From the NCBI GenBank assembly GCA_003599395.1, contig QZJX01000011.1, positions 1 to 32,557 of the forward strand: DNA of 32,557 nt. The letters run 5' to 3'. The translations under genes and the position numbers were made by a program. The first letter of the stretch is position 1. Each line of letters starts with the position of its first letter. The DNA is from Ignavibacteriales bacterium (GTDB lineage: Bacteria; Bacteroidota; Ignavibacteria; Ignavibacteriales; Melioribacteraceae). The notes below the pieces were generated by a model. That model ran no database searches. It was not told where the DNA came from and saw only the letters and a program-made list of their open reading frames with translations. Below are positions 16,027-23,536 of the stretch, in pieces.

Positions 16027-16767
16027 CTATTTGGAAATTACAATAATTAAGTTTGGGGATTTGTCATAATCAAATTTATCAAGGTTCACATTTCCGTAAT
16101 ATTTAGTTTTTGTAATTCCGATTTCTGTCAATAAATCATCAAGAAAATCTTTTGTGTAAGGGAAGATCTCGGTTGTAAATAGTTTCTTATCGGAAGAATT
16201 TTTCTTATCAAACGATAGTACATTAAAAAATACTTTTTCATTGCAGAAATCGTAAAATCTAATAAACTGTTTATTGTCTGATTCAGTGATGTTAACTATT
16301 CTTTCTTTTTGCTCTAGGACAGATGTGTAGTTCAATATTTGAATAACTGCTTTACCGGTTAGCTTCAACATTCTGAAAATTTTATTAATCGATTCCTCTA
16401 TCTCATCCCTAGAAATATTCGCAAAAGTATTTCCAAGAGATAAGATATAATCGAATGAATTGAAAAACGATTTATCGATTTCTACTACTTTTCTATTGTA
16501 GATCTCGACCTTAACATTGTGTTTCTTAAAATTTTCCTTAGCTTGCTCAAGCATTTGAGAGGAGGGTTCGAATGCTGTCACGTTAAATCCGGATTTAGCC
16601 AAAGCAATTGAATCAGCACCGCTGCCTGCACCAAGGTCGGCAACGGTTTTACCTGATTCTAATGAGAGGGTGCGAATGAAATCAATTTTATTTTTGATCT
16701 GTTTCTCGAGCGGAATCATTTCATCATATTGCTCGGCAATGTCGTTGTAGAAATTGGAGTTCGTCAT
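16027..16767 (-). CDS. Class I SAM-dependent methyltransferase
   Basis: A 246-aa methyltransferase with the Rossmann-type SAM fold. Motif I is VADLGAGSGADS (residues 42-53), followed by the acidic end of beta-2 (FEPS, 67-70) and FDYILSLGNTFANI as motif IV/post-motif region. The substrate is not evident; small molecules are likely, given the resemblance to UbiE/glycine-methyltransferase-like proteins. It is the last gene of the nitrite-reductase cluster. Its ATG overlaps the stop of the hemerythrin gene by one base, so co-translation is likely. Whether it works with the nitrosative-stress genes is unknown. Confidence 0.85.
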   Translation of the reverse strand: MTNSNFYNDIAEQYDEMIPLEKQIKNKIDFIRTLSLESGKTVADLGAGSGADSIALAKSGFNVTAFEPSSQMLEQAKENFKKHNVKVEIYNRKVVEIDKSFFNSFDYILSLGNTFANISRDEIEESINKIFRMLKLTGKAVIQILNYTSVLEQKERIVNITESDNKQFIRFYDFCNEKVFFNVLSFDKKNSSDKKLFTTEIFPYTKDFLDDLLTEIGITKTKYYGNVNLDKFDYDKSPNLIIVISK

Positions 16768-17213
16768 TATTTTACTGCGTCGATTTTTGAAACCAACTTG
16801 TCTAGTTCTTCTTCGCCAAATACTGTTTGAATCCGATCAAACAATTCACGCTCTTCTTTTCTGATATGCTGCTCGAGTATAAATCCAAGATCATTTAATA
16901 TTTCCTCTTTTTCATTGGAATTTTTTAACTGACCGATTTTGAATTCTATTTCTTCATGTTCGATTAAAAGCTCATCGATAAGTTCATCAATTTTTTCATC
17001 TTTGTTTCCGACAGCCGGGAAAAGAATATCTTCTTCGTTTTTGAAATGAAATTTTAATTCGTTCTCCCAGGCATTTATAACATAATTGGATTTGTCGTCA
17101 ATATCATTAGGTAAATTCTTATAAACCGGGGAATCCTTTTTTATTAACTGTGCTAATTTTAAACCGTGATGATGATCATGGGATAAACCGATTAATTTTT
17201 TGTGTCTTTTCAT
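16767..17213 (-). CDS. Hemerythrin HHE-domain protein
   Basis: A 148-aa four-helix hemerythrin-like protein that probably binds a di-iron centre. Candidate ligands are in LSHDHHHGLKLA near the N-terminus, FHFKNEEDILFP (about 54-65), EHEEIEF and EQHIRKEERELFD (about 113-125). Members sense or store O2, NO or iron. It starts inside the Ric/ScdA stop region (4-nt ATGA overlap), and its stop overlaps the methyltransferase ATG by one base, so it belongs to the same transcript. A role next to Ric in handling NO damage is a reasonable inference. Confidence 0.88.
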   Translation of the reverse strand: MKRHKKLIGLSHDHHHGLKLAQLIKKDSPVYKNLPNDIDDKSNYVINAWENELKFHFKNEEDILFPAVGNKDEKIDELIDELLIEHEEIEFKIGQLKNSNEKEEILNDLGFILEQHIRKEERELFDRIQTVFGEEELDKLVSKIDAVK

Positions 17214-17956
17214 AACGCTAATAGTTCTTTCTCTAATTCAATTGATTTTGGAAACAATATATTATTTTCTAAATGAACATGTATATGCAAATCTTTTTCA
17301 AAATCATGCAATTCTTGATAAGTTAATTGAAATGTGTTACATGCATCTGCAGGCGGAGTAAAATTGTTAGTCAATGTTCTTATTCTTTCCAATGCACTGC
17401 CGGCATTTGAGTGTTCAGCTTCCATTGATTCGATTGGATTTTTTACTGTCTTGAAACCACCGACTCTAGGTTTCTCATTAAACTTTTTGCAATCAACCAA
17501 GTAGCGTATTATATGAAAAAGTATCGTTTCTTCTTTATGCATGTGAGAATACATCTCTCCAGCAACATCCTCGAAAAGTGATTTTATTTCAATTAATTCA
17601 GGATATTTATTTCCGTGTTTAAATGCGACTTTTTCTAAATGAGGAATCATTTGAGGTATTGCATTTCTTACATACGAGTGATGATTATTGACAATATATT
17701 CTGTTAGAAATTTTAGATCCCAATTCTCATAGCGTTTCTCTTCTTGAACTCCAGATGATAAAACGGAATCCAATTCGGATAGTATTGTTTGAACACTTAC
17801 ATTTTTTTCGTCGCATGCTTCTTTAAGCGGACGATTTCCTTTACAACAAAAATCAATTCCGTGTTTTTCGAAAACATGAGCTGCTTTGATGTTAGATGTG
17901 AGAATATCTTTAACAATTATTTGGTTTGGATCTATTTGAAATGTGTCGGTAAACAT
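17210..17956 (-). CDS. ric: Iron-sulfur cluster repair di-iron protein Ric/ScdA/YtfE
   Basis: A 248-aa cytoplasmic di-iron protein that repairs Fe-S clusters damaged by NO or peroxide. The N-terminal ScdA_N (DUF542) domain holds HVFEKHGIDFCCKGNRPL with a vicinal Cys pair. The C-terminal hemerythrin-like domain supplies His/Glu ligands in NNHHSYVR, SHMHKEETILFH, EAEHSNAG and HVHLENNILFP. The length matches the family. AGGAG lies before the ATG, one base after the Sco stop codon. Its place behind nirK and Sco fits repair of damage by NO from nitrite reduction. The gene is called ric, scdA, ytfE or dnrN in different organisms. Confidence 0.94.
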   Translation of the reverse strand: MFTDTFQIDPNQIIVKDILTSNIKAAHVFEKHGIDFCCKGNRPLKEACDEKNVSVQTILSELDSVLSSGVQEEKRYENWDLKFLTEYIVNNHHSYVRNAIPQMIPHLEKVAFKHGNKYPELIEIKSLFEDVAGEMYSHMHKEETILFHIIRYLVDCKKFNEKPRVGGFKTVKNPIESMEAEHSNAGSALERIRTLTNNFTPPADACNTFQLTYQELHDFEKDLHIHVHLENNILFPKSIELEKELLAL

Positions 17957-17957
17957 T

Positions 17958-18632
17958 TTATACTCCTAGTTTAGTTTGATTCTTAATTACTTCTAATGTT
18001 TTTTGAATATCTTGATTAAGTCCTACTTGTTGATGAATTATTTCACCTTCTTTGTTAAGTATTGTTATAATATTAGAATGAGAAAATGAACCGTCATTTT
18101 CTTCTTTGTATCTAAATCCGGTTAACGCTGCTAAGTCATCAATATCACTTCGCTTACCGGTTAGTAATTGAAATCTAGCAAGATTTAAATTTTGGTTATC
18201 AGCAAATTCTTTTAGTCTTTCGGGTGTATCTCTATCGGGATCAATTGAAATTAGAGTGAACTGAACATTTCTTAATTCATCTTTCGTTAGTGCATCTTCA
18301 ATTCTTCTCATATCGTTTGCAAGAATCGGGCATGCATAAGTACAGTTTGCAAATATCATTGTGAAAATTTGCGTTTTACCTTTCAAGTCGCCAATGTGAA
18401 CATCATTGCCAAATTGATTTTTCCAATTTGAGTTTACTTGATAAACGGAGTTTTCAGAAAAGTTTGTCGATGCAGTTTCATCCATGTCTGTTGCACAACA
18501 TGATTCAGCCTTTGGTTTTTCCTTTTGAAGTTTTGCTTCAGCTAAATTTTCGGAAGTACCCGAGAATGCAATTAAAGTAACCGATACTGCGGCTGCTAAA
18601 AAGATTACTAGACTAATGACTAATTTTTTCAT
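17958..18632 (-). CDS. SCO1/SenC-family copper chaperone or thioredoxin-like protein
   Basis: A 224-aa thioredoxin-fold protein anchored by an N-terminal hydrophobic segment (about 4-23) and facing the periplasm. The Sco copper site is visible: C97 and C101 in FANCTYACP plus H185 in FSHSNIITIL. Sco proteins deliver Cu or reduce thiols, classically for the CuA centre of cytochrome oxidase. Here, directly behind nirK and the NirV-like gene, it more likely helps metallate copper nitrite reductase. An extra vicinal Cys pair (45-46, SCCATDMD) lies in the linker before the domain and could also bind copper. It begins 12 nt after the NirV-like gene. Confidence 0.9.
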   Translation of the reverse strand: MKKLVISLVIFLAAAVSVTLIAFSGTSENLAEAKLQKEKPKAESCCATDMDETASTNFSENSVYQVNSNWKNQFGNDVHIGDLKGKTQIFTMIFANCTYACPILANDMRRIEDALTKDELRNVQFTLISIDPDRDTPERLKEFADNQNLNLARFQLLTGKRSDIDDLAALTGFRYKEENDGSFSHSNIITILNKEGEIIHQQVGLNQDIQKTLEVIKNQTKLGV

Positions 18633-18644
18633 TTTATTCCTCTC

Positions 18645-19436
18645 TTATTTTAAATCCATTGCACATCTAAACCCTAGATTACGGGTTGTGTAATTTGCTT
18701 TTAAGCTGCTTCTGAATGCGAAACGCATAAAGGCAGGATAGTTTGTAAAATCTGTCGCACCAACCGATCCGTTTCCGCAGAACAAGTTTCTGTTAATACC
18801 ATTGCTTGCACGTGATTCACCGGTTACTAATGCATTGAAAAAATCTCTGGTCCATTCCCAAACCAATCCATGCATATCATGAACACCGTAATAGTTTTTA
18901 AAGACCGAGCCAACCGGTGGAAGAGATTCTGAATTTGGTTTTGAATACCAACTAATAATTCTTGATATGTATTTGTCATTCTTATAACCGTCGGCATGAT
19001 TTTCATCAGCCATTGCAGCTAACTCCCATTCGGCAACTGTTGGTAAACGTTTGTCATGAAATTCCGCATAAGCTTTTGCAGCAAACCAGCTTACGTTTAT
19101 CACTGGGGATTTGGGATTTACTTGCTGACCAAGTTTTTCGTCACTTTCCCAATGCATTAAATAATTTTGATCTGCAAAGAGCTTTGTAACATTTGATCTT
19201 TTCCATTTTGGATTTTTCTTAACAAATTCTAAAAACTGTTCATTTGTTACCGGGTATTTATCGATCAAGAATGATTCTACTTTTACACTTTGATCGGTTG
19301 TATCATCAACATAAAGCGGTGTATAGATTCCTGCCGGAATAATTGACATTTCTTGATTTTGGAATCCCGGTTTGTTTGCAACAAGCAGTTGAGCAAAAAA
19401 TATTATTGCGATCGATATTTTAATTAACTTTTTCAT
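18645..19436 (-). CDS. nirV: NirV-like formylglycine-generating-enzyme-family protein
   Basis: A 263-aa exported protein (signal peptide about residues 1-20, ending VANKPG) with an FGE-sulfatase (SUMF1) domain. Characteristic segments are FLIDKYPVTNEQFLEFV, PVINVSWFAAKAYAEFHDKRLPT (cited as a recognised region, about 105-127), EWELAAMADE and GLVWEWTRDFF, ending NLGFRCAMD. In several denitrifiers such a protein, NirV, lies beside nirK and is thought to help nitrite-reductase maturation or nitrosative tolerance. Two nt separate it from the nirK stop, which supports this name. It is unlikely to be a true formylglycine enzyme because no sulfatase gene is near. The nirV symbol rests mainly on context. 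Confidence 0.83.
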   Translation of the reverse strand: MKKLIKISIAIIFFAQLLVANKPGFQNQEMSIIPAGIYTPLYVDDTTDQSVKVESFLIDKYPVTNEQFLEFVKKNPKWKRSNVTKLFADQNYLMHWESDEKLGQQVNPKSPVINVSWFAAKAYAEFHDKRLPTVAEWELAAMADENHADGYKNDKYISRIISWYSKPNSESLPPVGSVFKNYYGVHDMHGLVWEWTRDFFNALVTGESRASNGINRNLFCGNGSVGATDFTNYPAFMRFAFRSSLKANYTTRNLGFRCAMDLK

Positions 19437-19438
19437 AT

Positions 19439-20989
19439 TTACTTTCTTGTTAAGGCATTGCTATTTTTATATTTCTTTACATCTTCAACTGTTACTGTTT
19501 CATTTGATTTATTGATTTCTTTATATACATAAGTAAGTACGGCTGCCATTTGTGTATCTGTTAATTGCTGCGGGGGCATAACGTTGTTATACTTTTTACC
19601 GTTTACAGTAATTTCACCGTTCATACCGTTTGCAACTGCGGCAATCATTCCGGCTTTACCGTTTTTCTTAATCCAGTCGGAATCTTTAATCGGTGGAAAT
19701 ACATTTGCCATTCCGGATCCGTCCATCATATGGCAAGCCGAGCATGTTGATTGATATAATTGTTTTCCCATTTTTGCGAGATCATCATTTGTGGAAGATG
19801 AATTTTCACTCTTCGATTCGTTATTAGCTGGTGGAGTTAAACTTGAATAATCTTGTTCAGATGCTTCGTTTGCAAATTGGGGAACATAATTTTCTTTAGT
19901 ATTATTATCTCTGTAAGTCCCCGTTGTAGGGTCGATTGAGCCGAAATCTTTTTTATTTCCGCTGTAAAGTTCGTCTGCAGTTTTGTGTGAAAAAATTATT
20001 TCATCCTCAGGACCGGTTACGGCAATTTTACCAATTGCTCCTTTATTGAATGCTCTGAAAATTGAATGGTCCACAAGAATGAATTCACCAGGAACATCAA
20101 CTTGAAACTCAACAATTGCGGAGCCGCCTGCCGGCACTAAGGTTGTCTGCACATTTTTTTGATTTCTTGTAGTGCCGCCTTCTTGATAAACAACGTCAAA
20201 TATTTCACCAATAACATGGAAGGATGAGACTAAATTTGGACCGCCATTTCCAACAAATAATCTTACTTTCTCACCAACTTTAGCTCTTAAAGCTTTATCA
20301 CCAACCATTGAGCCAACCGAACCGTTGAAAACAACATAGTCGGGATTCTCTTCTAATGCTTTTTCCATACTGAATGGTTGATAACCTTCTTCACCGTATT
20401 TGCCTTCGGTATAAAATTCACTTTGCATCACATAGTATTCTCTATCAACCGGAGGTAATCCCTCTTTTGGTTCTACTAGGATTAATCCATACATACCATT
20501 TGCAATATGTAAACCAACAGGAGCGGTTGCACAGTGATAAACATAAAGTCCGGGATTAAGAACTTTGAAATTGAATACTGAAGTATGTCCCGGAGTAGTG
20601 AAGGATGCCTCTGCGCCGCCACCAGGGCCGGTAACAGCGTGAAGATCAATATTATGTGGAAGTTTACTTGAAGGGTGGTTGTGTAAGTGAAATTCAACTT
20701 CATCACCTTCGCGAACTCTAATAAAACTTCCTGGTACTTCACCGCCGAATGTCCAAAATGTATATTCGACTCCATCGGAAAGTTTACCGACAAGTTCTAG
20801 AACTTCCAATTCAATTTTTACTTTTGCCGGATAATCACGAGTTATCGGCGGGGGAACATGTGGCGCTTGCGTTAATTTTGCAGTAATTACTTCTTGAACT
20901 TCTTGTGATTTGCTTTCATCACACGACGATAATATAAATGCTGCTATTGTCAGTATTAAAAAAGCAGTTATATATTTTATTTTTTTCAT
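19439..20989 (-). CDS. nirK: Copper nitrite reductase fused to a C-terminal cytochrome c
   Basis: A 516-aa exported lipoprotein-like enzyme (lipobox LSSC, C23) that reduces nitrite to NO in the periplasm. Two cupredoxin domains carry the type 1 copper ligands H112, C153, H161 and M166, and the type 2 ligands H117, H152 and H308. The catalytic residues D115 and H258 are present in [10 protein letters not shown] and SSFHVIGE. A linker rich in Ser/Asn precedes a fused cytochrome c domain (about 403-495) with heme motif CSACH (416-420) and M471 as probable axial ligand. The fusion supplies electrons directly. AAGGAGAGG precedes the ATG. A 20-bp operator-like element lies 22 nt upstream. Nitric oxide reductase genes are not in the window. 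Confidence 0.96.
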   Translation of the reverse strand: MKKIKYITAFLILTIAAFILSSCDESKSQEVQEVITAKLTQAPHVPPPITRDYPAKVKIELEVLELVGKLSDGVEYTFWTFGGEVPGSFIRVREGDEVEFHLHNHPSSKLPHNIDLHAVTGPGGGAEASFTTPGHTSVFNFKVLNPGLYVYHCATAPVGLHIANGMYGLILVEPKEGLPPVDREYYVMQSEFYTEGKYGEEGYQPFSMEKALEENPDYVVFNGSVGSMVGDKALRAKVGEKVRLFVGNGGPNLVSSFHVIGEIFDVVYQEGGTTRNQKNVQTTLVPAGGSAIVEFQVDVPGEFILVDHSIFRAFNKGAIGKIAVTGPEDEIIFSHKTADELYSGNKKDFGSIDPTTGTYRDNNTKENYVPQFANEASEQDYSSLTPPANNESKSENSSSTNDDLAKMGKQLYQSTCSACHMMDGSGMANVFPPIKDSDWIKKNGKAGMIAAVANGMNGEITVNGKKYNNVMPPQQLTDTQMAAVLTYVYKEINKSNETVTVEDVKKYKNSNALTRK

Positions 20990-21011
20990 TGTTTCCTCTC
21001 CTTTATAAAAA

Positions 21012-21031
21012 CAGAATATTTTATCTGATTT
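21012..21031 (-). promoter_or_regulatory. Putative Rrf2/NsrR-like operator, copy 2 (nirK)
   Basis: CAGAATATTTTATCTGATTT on the plus strand, lying 22-42 nt before the nirK ATG. Arms AACAGA and TCTGAT flank an 8-nt spacer, with one mismatch from palindromy per arm pair. A 23-nt stretch (21009-21031) is identical to that upstream of the DUF6448 gene (21759-21781), and 15 of 20 positions match the element at the Rrf2 start. The promoter here is less clear than at the other two copies; a poor TTC-N21-TACAAAAA is all I see. nirK may also be reached by read-through from the DUF6448 gene, whose stop is only 15 nt away from this element. Confidence 0.6.
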
Positions 21032-21046
21032 TTTTGTAAAAAATTT

Positions 21047-21658
21047 TTAATGACTGTGTGAACTTCCCTTTGCCTCTTGACCATGACCGGCATGATCAGA
21101 AAGCTCAGAGGATTCATAAATTGCTTCAACAAAGTGCATAAACTTAACGTAGTTTTCTACATATTCACGTCCGGCTTCTACATTTTTTATATCAAAATTC
21201 TTTGCATCAATTACATTTTCAAAATAATGATGAAGACTATTGTGAAGTTTATCGCTTAACAATTTATACAATTCCGTTAGTGATTCATTTTCGATTGATA
21301 TATCAGCAGCCGGAATTGCGAGACCCAGATCCCTTCCTGCTTCTTTTAAGCCGCTGTAAGAAGCTCCTTCGCCCAAACGATGTAAACGAACGAAAGTTTC
21401 AAAAAAGTACATATCTGCCATTTCTTGAGCTTCTTGGCTCTGGGTTCTAACTTTAAGCGTTTTTTCAAATGCTGTTTTGACTTCATCTTCGTGTTCAGCT
21501 TGAATCCATATCAATGCATGGTCAAGGTTTTGTGTTTCAATAGCTTTTTTGGCAGCTAATACAACCGGTCCATCGACACCATCACAGTGTGCAGAAACCG
21601 GGTTTGTAATAAAGAACAAAAGCGATAATATTAATAAAGGAAAACTCTTTCGTCTCAT
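21047..21658 (-). CDS. DUF6448-like exported His-rich protein
   Basis: A 203-aa protein with a signal peptide (MRRKSFPLL then a hydrophobic core, cleavage near VSAHCDG). The mature part starts with HCDGVDGPVV and is helical, with many His, Glu and Asp residues, for example HLALIW-like HALIWIQAEHEDEV, HNSLHHYFENV and a His-rich tail HAGHGQEAKGSSHSH. This matches a DUF6448-type family seen next to nitrite or copper proteins; I name it from memory of similar sequences. Metal binding, perhaps copper, is likely but unproven. I chose the ATG at 21658, with GCGAGG upstream and an intact signal peptide, over the longer ATG at 21697. It precedes nirK by 57 nt and shares its operator. Confidence 0.75.
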   Translation of the reverse strand: MRRKSFPLLILSLLFFITNPVSAHCDGVDGPVVLAAKKAIETQNLDHALIWIQAEHEDEVKTAFEKTLKVRTQSQEAQEMADMYFFETFVRLHRLGEGASYSGLKEAGRDLGLAIPAADISIENESLTELYKLLSDKLHNSLHHYFENVIDAKNFDIKNVEAGREYVENYVKFMHFVEAIYESSELSDHAGHGQEAKGSSHSH

Positions 21659-21728
21659 TTGGTACCTCGCTTCATATTTCTGAATATTTAATGTCATAAA
21701 TGGAATCTCTTGTCTTATTTAATCTGCT

Positions 21729-21756
21729 AAAAAATGCTGCTTTTCCTGGGCAGCAT
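21729..21756 (-). terminator. Terminator-like hairpin in the leader of the DUF6448 gene (possible attenuator)
   Basis: On the minus strand ATGCTGC (21756-21750), a 9-nt loop CCAGGAAAA, and GCAGCAT (21740-21734) form a perfect 7-bp stem. A run of six T, counted from the last stem base, follows. This has the form of an intrinsic terminator but sits about 70 nt before the gene start and directly after the predicted promoter and operator. It could attenuate transcription or end a short RNA. Confidence 0.5.
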
Positions 21757-21761
21757 ATAAA

Positions 21762-21781
21762 CAGAATATTTTATCTGATTT
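21762..21781 (-). promoter_or_regulatory. Putative Rrf2/NsrR-like operator, copy 3 (DUF6448 gene)
   Basis: The 20 bases are identical to the nirK copy and share 15 positions with the copy at the Rrf2 gene. It lies directly downstream of the -7 box at 21781-21788, so the predicted transcription start falls within it. This is the classic position for a repressor site. Confidence 0.6.
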
Positions 21782-21811
21782 CAATATAAGGATAAAAAGA
21801 TATCGTGTCAA
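21781..21811 (-). promoter_or_regulatory. Promoter of the DUF6448 gene and probably nirK cluster
   Basis: On the minus strand TTGACA (21811-21806) is followed after 17 nt by TATATT (21788-21783), a standard sigma-70 layout. Read as the Bacteroidota pattern it is TTG-N20-TATATTGA. The spacing is identical to the clear TTG-N20-TAnnTTTG promoters at 12979 and 26404. The transcript would start near 21776, inside the operator. Confidence 0.55.
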
Positions 21812-21850
21812 CAATAAAATAAAAAAAATATCAGGGGAGAGATTATCGAC

Positions 21851-21888
21851 TAAAAAAAATGGAATTAATCACTAAAATTAATTCCATT
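21851..21888 (-). terminator. Intrinsic terminator of glyS
   Basis: A 12-bp perfect stem (AATGGAATTAAT 21858-21869 against ATTAATTCCATT 21877-21888) with a 7-nt loop. On the minus strand it is followed by a run of T from the A-tract at 21852-21859. It lies 38 nt after the glyS stop and separates it from the nitrite-reductase cluster. Confidence 0.7.
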
Positions 21889-21925
21889 CTTTTAAAAAAG
21901 TAACAAAGATAACTTGAGTTAAAGT

Positions 21926-23401
21926 TTACCGAAGCTTATTAAGAAGATAGTTTAACAATTCGTGTTTATGTACACGAACTTGTTCCATGGAATCTCTTTC
22001 GCGAACGGTAACAGTTTTATCTTCTAAAGTTTGTGTATCGACTGTAATGCAGAATGGAGTTCCGTTTTCATCTTGTCTACGGTATCTTCTTCCTACCGCA
22101 CCTTTATCATCAAAGAAAACTCTTAGGAAGGGACGAAGATCAGCTTCAATTTCTCTGGCAATTTCCGGCATCCCGTCTTTATTTACGAGGGGGAAGATCG
22201 CGGCTTTAATTGGTGCAAGTTTCGGATTGAATTTAAGAACGACTCTAGTTTCACCGTTTACTTCTTCTTCATTGTAAGCATCAACTAAAAATGCCATGAA
22301 CCCGCGGCTTACACCGCCGGAAGTTTCAATAATAAACGGAATGTATTTCTCTTTGGCTTCTTCGTCAAAATATTTTTGTGATTTTCCGGAGAATTCTTCG
22401 TGTCGGGATAAATCAAAATTTGTTCTGTTATGTATGCCTTCAATTTCTCCCCAGCCAAACGGGAATTCATATTCGATATCGGTTGCGGCTTTAGCATAGT
22501 GTGCTAATTTATCATGAGGATGATCATGAAATCTCAATTTACTTGAATTCATTCCCATCTGCTTGTACCATTCGATTCTTTTTTCCTTCCAGTATTCAAA
22601 ATATTTTTCATCTTCTTCGGGTTTTACAAAGTATTGCATTTCCATCTGTTCGAATTCACGAGTTCTAAACAAGAAATTTTTTGTGTTGATTTCATTACGG
22701 AATGCTTTACCGATTTGCGCAATACCAAATGGAAGTTTTTGTCGACTTGCACCTTGCACATTTAAAAAATTAACATAGATGCCCTGAGCGGTTTCGGGTC
22801 TAAGGTAAATTGCATTTTCTGTTTTTTCAACCGGACCGAGAAATGTTTTGAACATAAGATTAAAACTGCGTGGTTCTGTAAATTCTCCTTTGGTTCCGCA
22901 ATTGGGACAGTTTGTCATCGCAAGAAGTAGTTTATTTATATCACTGTCTTCAAGAAGTGATTCGAATTTTCCTGTTGCTGATTCATCAGAAGTATAAATT
23001 TCATTAAATGATTGAGCTATATCGTCGGAAACATTATCAGAAAACTCTTTGAGAATTTTTTCAATTTTCTTATCTGAAATTTGTTCGGCTAAAGTATCCA
23101 ATCTAAAGCGGGCTTTACATTGTTTGCAATCTATCATAGGATCGGTAAAGTTCTCAACGTGTCCTGAAGCTTCCCAAACTTTTGGATGCATAAGAATTGA
23201 AGCGTCGAGACCTTCAATATCTTCACGGTAAGTCATGGCTTTCCACCATTCTTCTTTGATATTTTTGAGAAGTTCAACACCAAGCGGACCGTAATCCCAG
23301 CATCCGTTCAAACCGCCGTAAATTTCACTTGATTGAAAAACAAAACCTTTTCGCTTTGCGAGAGAAACAACTTTTTCCAAAACACTTTGCTCTTTAGCCA
23401 T
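21926..23401 (-). CDS. glyS: Glycyl-tRNA synthetase, single-chain (alpha2) type
   Basis: A 491-aa class II synthetase that charges tRNA-Gly. FVFQSSEIYGGLNGCWDYGPLG at the N-terminus (about 16-37) is a hallmark of the homodimeric form. Two CxxC pairs (CKQC near residue 97 and CPNC near 170) probably bind zinc. Motif 2 lies in FRNEINTKNFLFRTREFEQMEMQ, and SGGVSRGFMAFL belongs to motif 3. The C-terminus has the anticodon-binding domain. The length agrees with the family. A TATATTTG promoter element lies 35 nt upstream and a terminator follows the stop, so it is probably transcribed alone. Confidence 0.96.
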   Translation of the reverse strand: MAKEQSVLEKVVSLAKRKGFVFQSSEIYGGLNGCWDYGPLGVELLKNIKEEWWKAMTYREDIEGLDASILMHPKVWEASGHVENFTDPMIDCKQCKARFRLDTLAEQISDKKIEKILKEFSDNVSDDIAQSFNEIYTSDESATGKFESLLEDSDINKLLLAMTNCPNCGTKGEFTEPRSFNLMFKTFLGPVEKTENAIYLRPETAQGIYVNFLNVQGASRQKLPFGIAQIGKAFRNEINTKNFLFRTREFEQMEMQYFVKPEEDEKYFEYWKEKRIEWYKQMGMNSSKLRFHDHPHDKLAHYAKAATDIEYEFPFGWGEIEGIHNRTNFDLSRHEEFSGKSQKYFDEEAKEKYIPFIIETSGGVSRGFMAFLVDAYNEEEVNGETRVVLKFNPKLAPIKAAIFPLVNKDGMPEIAREIEADLRPFLRVFFDDKGAVGRRYRRQDENGTPFCITVDTQTLEDKTVTVRERDSMEQVRVHKHELLNYLLNKLR

Positions 23402-23435
23402 CAGTAAATCTTCCTAATTCTATTAAAATGAAAGG

Positions 23436-23466
23436 CAAATATACAATTTTGATACGCAATACTGAA
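23436..23466 (-). promoter_or_regulatory. Candidate promoter of glyS
   Basis: On the minus strand TATATTTG (23443-23436) matches TAnnTTTG, with TTC 20 nt upstream in the place of TTG. It lies 34 nt before the glyS ATG. Confidence 0.45.
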
Positions 23467-23502
23467 ACACTGGGAAATAGTGGGAAAGTAAGATGAACAA
23501 TA

Positions 23503-23529
23503 AGAGGCTAACTTTTTAAGATAGCCTCT
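23503..23529 (-). terminator. Probable terminator hairpin of alaS
   Basis: AGAGGCTA (23503-23510) and TAGCCTCT (23522-23529) form a perfect 8-bp stem with an 11-nt loop that can pair three more bases. It begins 7 nt after the alaS stop codon. The tail on the minus strand, TTATTGTT, is only moderately T-rich. Confidence 0.5.
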
Positions 23530-23536
23530 CAAGGTT

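Noticed and set aside
22563-22778. Plus-strand frames inside glyS and alaS
   Set aside because: Both synthetases are complete, and these frames are Ser- and Phe-rich mirror images of their codons.
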